Source: Flavobacteriales bacterium (GTDB taxonomy: Bacteria > Bacteroidota > Bacteroidia > Flavobacteriales_E > Vicingaceae). Taken from it: a stretch of DNA of 50,949 bases. The stretch lies in the NCBI GenBank assembly GCA_015075325.1, contig JABTUP010000022.1, positions 1-50,949 on the forward strand, in the 5' to 3' direction. Of the stretch, positions 47,965-50,949 are shown piece after piece (position 1 is the first letter of the stretch; each line of letters opens with the position of its first letter). The notes below the pieces were generated by a model. That model was given only the letters and a program-made list of their open reading frames with translations, ran no database searches and was not told where the DNA came from. Made by a program: the position numbers and the translations under genes.

Positions 47965-49200
47965 ATGATAAAAGAAAAAAACATATTAAACATCAATAAA
48001 ATTCGGGACGACTTCCCTATTTTAAAACGTGAAGTTAACGGCAAACCTTTAGTTTATTTCGATAATGGTGCTACTTCGCAAAAACCACAACTGGTTATTG
48101 ATGTCATAAACAAATACTATACTTTCGAGAACAGCAACATACACAGAGGTATTCACACCTTGAGCCAAGAAGCAACTAATGCTTATGAAGTTGCCCGAAA
48201 AAAAGTGCAACGATTTGTTAATGCCCAACACGAACACGAAATAATTTTTACCAAAGGAACTACCGATAGCATCAATTTAGTAGCAGCTAGTTTTGGTAAA
48301 AAACACCTTAAAAAAGGCGATGAAATAATTATTTCTAACATGGAACATCATTCCAATATTGTTCCTTGGCAGATGATTTGCGAAGAAAAAGAAGCCGTGT
48401 TAAAGGTTATTCCGATTAACGATAAAGGCGAATTGTTAATGGATGAGTTTAAGAAATTACTTTCTCCTAAAACAAAATTTGTTTCCATTACCCATGTTTC
48501 CAATACATTAGGAACAATAAATCCTGTAAAAGAAATTATAAAATTGGCAAAAGAGGCTGGGGCACTTGTTTTAATTGACGGAGCTCAAGCAGTACCTCAC
48601 ACTAAAATAGATGTTCAAGATTTAGGTTGCGATTTTTATGCTTTTTCCGGCCACAAAATGTTTGGGCCAACTGGTGTAGGAATTCTTTACGGAAAAGAAG
48701 CTATTTTAAACGATTTGCCTCCATACCAAGGCGGTGGCGACATGATAAAAACCGTAACATTCGAGAAAACAACATACAACGAATTGCCTCATAAATTTGA
48801 AGCAGGAACACCAAATATTGTTGGAGGGATTGGCTTAGGTGTTGCAATTGATTATATGAATAGCATAGGTTTAGATAAAATTGAAGCTTATGAACACGAA
48901 TTGTTGACTTATGCCACCGAACAAATTAAACAAATTGAAGGTGTTAGAATTGTAGGCGAAGCAGCAAAAAAAGCAAGCGTATTATCGTTTGTAGTTGATG
49001 GCACACACCCATCAGACATTGGAATGATAATAGACAAATTAGGTGTAGCCATAAGAACCGGACACCATTGTACCGAACCTTTAATGAACCGACTAAATGT
49101 TCCTGGAACAGCACGAGCTTCATTTGCTTTTTACAATACGTTTGAGGAAATAGATATTTTTATTGCTGCACTTAAAAGAGCAGTAACAATGCTTAAATAG
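47965..49200 (+). CDS. sufS: Cysteine desulfurase SufS
   Basis: PLP enzyme of 411 aa that takes sulfur from cysteine for cluster assembly. PLP-binding Lys is K231 in FSGHKMFGPTG, and the persulfide Cys is C369 in RTGHHCTEPLMNRL, with the group II (SufS) pattern. N-terminal FDNGATSQKP and EHHSNIVPWQ are typical. It is separated from sufE by a single nucleotide. Confidence 0.97.
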   Translation: MIKEKNILNINKIRDDFPILKREVNGKPLVYFDNGATSQKPQLVIDVINKYYTFENSNIHRGIHTLSQEATNAYEVARKKVQRFVNAQHEHEIIFTKGTTDSINLVAASFGKKHLKKGDEIIISNMEHHSNIVPWQMICEEKEAVLKVIPINDKGELLMDEFKKLLSPKTKFVSITHVSNTLGTINPVKEIIKLAKEAGALVLIDGAQAVPHTKIDVQDLGCDFYAFSGHKMFGPTGVGILYGKEAILNDLPPYQGGGDMIKTVTFEKTTYNELPHKFEAGTPNIVGGIGLGVAIDYMNSIGLDKIEAYEHELLTYATEQIKQIEGVRIVGEAAKKASVLSFVVDGTHPSDIGMIIDKLGVAIRTGHHCTEPLMNRLNVPGTARASFAFYNTFEEIDIFIAALKRAVTMLK

Positions 49201-49201
49201 A

Positions 49202-49621
49202 ATGACGATTAAAGAAAAACAAGAAGAAATAGTAGAAGAATTCTCGTTGTTCGATGAGTGGATGGACAAGTACGAACACATCATTGAATTGGGTAAAGAA
49301 CTTCCTTTGATTGAGGAAAAATACAAAACCGACGAAAATTTAATAAAAGGTTGTCAAAGTAGGGTGTGGTTACATGCCGAATTGATTGATGGCAACGTAA
49401 TTTTTACTGCCGATAGCGATGCCATTATAACCAAAGGGATAATAGGTTTGGTAATTCGTGTTTTTTCTGGTCATTCACCAAAAGAAATTGCTGAAACAGA
49501 ATTGTTTTTCATCGACCAAATAGGCCTTCAAGAACATTTGTCGCCTACTCGTAGTAATGGTTTGTTGTCGATGTTAAAACAAATTAAAATGTACGCGGTT
49601 GCCTTTCAGGCTAAACAATAA
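49202..49621 (+). CDS. sufE: Sulfur-transfer protein SufE
   Basis: Protein of 139 aa that accepts persulfide from SufS and passes it to SufB. The acceptor is C51 in LIKGCQSRVWLHAE, and GLVIRVFSGHSP and SPTRSNGLLSMLKQIK match the family. Starts 1 nt after the sufS stop. Confidence 0.96.
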   Translation: MTIKEKQEEIVEEFSLFDEWMDKYEHIIELGKELPLIEEKYKTDENLIKGCQSRVWLHAELIDGNVIFTADSDAIITKGIIGLVIRVFSGHSPKEIAETELFFIDQIGLQEHLSPTRSNGLLSMLKQIKMYAVAFQAKQ

Positions 49622-49636
49622 AATAGTGAACTAATT

Positions 49637-49978
49637 ATGAGCGAAGAGAACGAACACCAAAAACAACTGTCGAAACAAGATGTTGAAATGCAAATTATTG
49701 AAACACTAAAAACAGTGTACGATCCCGAAATTCCAGTTGATATTTATGAACTGGGTTTGGTTTACGAAATCAACATCGACGATGATTTTAATGCAGAAGT
49801 AATCATGACGTTAACTTCTCCATCGTGCCCTGTTGCCGAAACCTTGCCAGAAGAAGTCCGACAAAAAGTTGAAGCACTTTGGAGTGTAAAATCATCAAAA
49901 GTTACTTTGGCTTGGGAACCACCATGGACTAAAGACATGATGAGTGAAGAAGCTAAATTTGAGTTGGGTTTTATGTAA
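49637..49978 (+). CDS. sufT: SufT-like DUF59 (MIP18) Fe-S maturation protein
   Basis: Protein of 113 aa. VYDPEIPVDIYELGLVYEI and MTLTSPSCPVAETLPEEV are the DUF59 hallmark segments, with the conserved Cys in SPSCP. These small proteins help Fe-S maturation and are regularly the last gene of suf operons. It follows sufE by 15 nt. Confidence 0.9.
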   Translation: MSEENEHQKQLSKQDVEMQIIETLKTVYDPEIPVDIYELGLVYEINIDDDFNAEVIMTLTSPSCPVAETLPEEVRQKVEALWSVKSSKVTLAWEPPWTKDMMSEEAKFELGFM

Positions 49979-50024
49979 AACCATTCCTAAAAAGCTCATT
50001 AAGAATATAATCCTGTATAAATCT

Positions 50025-50055
50025 TTTGTAGTTTCAAACAAAAGTGTACATTTGC
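50025..50055 (+). promoter_or_regulatory. rpsP promoter
   Basis: TTTG at 50025-50028, 19-nt spacer and TACATTTG at 50048-50055, a perfect Bacteroidota promoter 40 nt before the rpsP ATG. Confidence 0.78.
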
Positions 50056-50095
50056 AGCCTTAAAAAAATTATTAACAATTAAATAGTAAAAAAAA

Positions 50096-50650
50096 ATGCC
50101 TACAAAAATTAGATTACAAAGACACGGTAAAAAAGGTCATGCTTTTTTCCACGTTGTTGTAGCTGATAGTCGTGCCCCACGAGATGGGAAGTTTATTGAG
50201 AAATTAGGCACGTACAATCCAAACAGCAACCCTGCTACCATCGACATTAGCTTCGAAAGAAGTTTACATTGGGTAAAAACAGGAGCTCAACCAACCGACA
50301 CTTGCAGAGCACTTCTTTCTTACAAAGGAGTTATCTACAAAAATCACCTTGATAAAGGTGTTTTAAAAGGTGCTTTAACACAAGAACAAGCTGACAAAAA
50401 ATTTGCTGCTTGGTTAAGCGAAAAAGAAGGTAAAATTGAAGGTAAAAAAGAAGGCTTAAGCAAAGCTGCAATTGCTGCTGAAAAAGCAAGATTTGCTGCT
50501 GAACAAGAAGCTAACGCTAAAAAAGCTGCCGAAATTTTAGCTAAAAGCACTCCAGTTGTAGAAGAAGTTGTTGCTGAAGAAGCTCCAGCTGCCGAAGTAA
50601 CTGAAGAAGCTGCTCCAGAAGCATCTACAGAAGAAAAAACTGAAGAATAA
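50096..50650 (+). CDS. rpsP: 30S ribosomal protein S16 with long acidic tail
   Basis: Protein of 184 aa. The N-terminal about 85 residues (TKIRLQRHGKKGHAFFHVVV, DSRAPRDGKFIEKLGTYNP) are canonical S16. The tail (about 95-184) is rich in Ala, Glu and Lys, first with KEGLSKAAIAAEKARFAAEQ, then acidic runs of Ala and Glu. Extended S16 proteins are usual in Bacteroidota. It precedes rimM by 3 nt, the standard order. Confidence 0.97.
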   Translation: MPTKIRLQRHGKKGHAFFHVVVADSRAPRDGKFIEKLGTYNPNSNPATIDISFERSLHWVKTGAQPTDTCRALLSYKGVIYKNHLDKGVLKGALTQEQADKKFAAWLSEKEGKIEGKKEGLSKAAIAAEKARFAAEQEANAKKAAEILAKSTPVVEEVVAEEAPAAEVTEEAAPEASTEEKTEE

Positions 50651-50653
50651 ATC

Positions 50654-50949
50654 ATGAACATTGAAGAGTGCTTTTATTTAGGTTACACTTCTAAAGTTCA
50701 TGGAAAACAGGGAGAACTCATCGCTAAACTCGATGTGGATAATCCCAATAAATACAATAAATTGGAATCAGTGTTGGTTCGTTTAAATAAAAACGACAAT
50801 TCACTGATTCCTTTTTTTATTACCCAAGCTCAAGTACTAAACAATGGTACTATAAAACTAAAAATTGACGACATCAACGATGTGGCTCAAGCAGAATTAT
50901 TGGTTGGAAAAGAGCTTTTTTTGCCTCTAAACAAACTTCCAAAACTTAC
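50654..50949 (+). CDS. rimM: Ribosome maturation factor RimM, partial
   Basis: The frame from ATG 50654 runs off the window after 98 codons. NIEECFYLGYTSKVHGKQGE is the RimM N-terminal motif (G-x-VHGxxGE), and the following beta-rich part (AELLVGKELFLPLNKLP) fits the family. It assists 16S processing with S19 and lies next to rpsP as expected. The C-terminal PRC domain is outside the window. Confidence 0.9.
   Translation, partial: MNIEECFYLGYTSKVHGKQGELIAKLDVDNPNKYNKLESVLVRLNKNDNSLIPFFITQAQVLNNGTIKLKIDDINDVAQAELLVGKELFLPLNKLPKL

Noticed and set aside
50344..50661. Ser/Ala-rich frame opposite rpsP
   Set aside because: It is the complement of the Ala/Glu tail of S16 and has no other support.

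Overview
The window is a contiguous piece of a low-GC Bacteroidota chromosome, most likely from the Flavobacteriales. The evidence is a complete rRNA operon with Bacteroidota-type 16S sequence, many promoters of the Bacteroidota form TTTG-N19-TAnnTTTG, almost no Shine-Dalgarno sequences, carboxypeptidase-like/TonB receptor fusions, PorG-type barrels, and the typical flavobacterial gene order pdxJ, CBS protein, nadK, porG, uppS, bamA, skp, skp, murI. No phage, CRISPR array or classical insertion sequence was seen.

Region by region. 1-5520: rrn operon (three tandem promoters, 16S, tRNA-Ile, tRNA-Ala, 23S, 5S, terminator). 5592-7379: outer-membrane porin. 7436-16034, all on the minus strand: a group that looks devoted to sulfur compounds, with a small membrane protein, an Rrf2 regulator, a cysteine-dioxygenase-like enzyme overlapping an FAD/NAD(P)-binding protein, a TonB receptor, a ChrA-type transporter and an SLC13 permease. 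Three copies of a CTATA-N5-TATAG motif precede the dioxygenase, receptor and permease genes and suggest one regulon. 16186-17651: two small lipoproteins and pdxJ. 17722-27740: envelope biogenesis cluster (CBS protein, BamA-like protein, nadK, two PorG-like barrels, uppS, bamA, two Skp proteins, murI). 27842-29647: a cysteine-rich conserved protein of unknown function. 29843-37385: an oligopeptide-type binding lipoprotein, an RND/MMPL exporter, rmlA, a sugar-nucleotide epimerase, a polyprenyl synthase and a small conserved protein. 37432-40791: a likely metal uptake cassette (lipoprotein, ZnuD-like TonB receptor, His-rich exported protein). 40869-42747: thiL and a YdcF-type protein. 42933-49978: the SUF iron-sulfur assembly operon (sufA, B, C, D, S, E and sufT-like). 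50096 to the end: rpsP and the start of rimM.

The most unusual parts are the suf operon and the sulfur group. The suf operon is interrupted at almost every early junction: a four-helix-bundle (23S IVP-type) gene lies between sufA and sufB, a GxxExxY nuclease-like gene bracketed by about 23-nt inverted repeats lies between sufB and sufC, a low-complexity repeat lies between sufC and sufD, and an imperfect palindrome lies between sufD and sufS. The suf promoter also has a perfect inverted repeat at its predicted transcription start. In the sulfur group, the shared operator-like motif, the coupling of dioxygenase and flavoprotein genes, and the receptor/permease/exporter set suggest an organosulfur acquisition and oxidation system that I do not recognise as described. 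All assignments come from reading the sequence; no database search was run.
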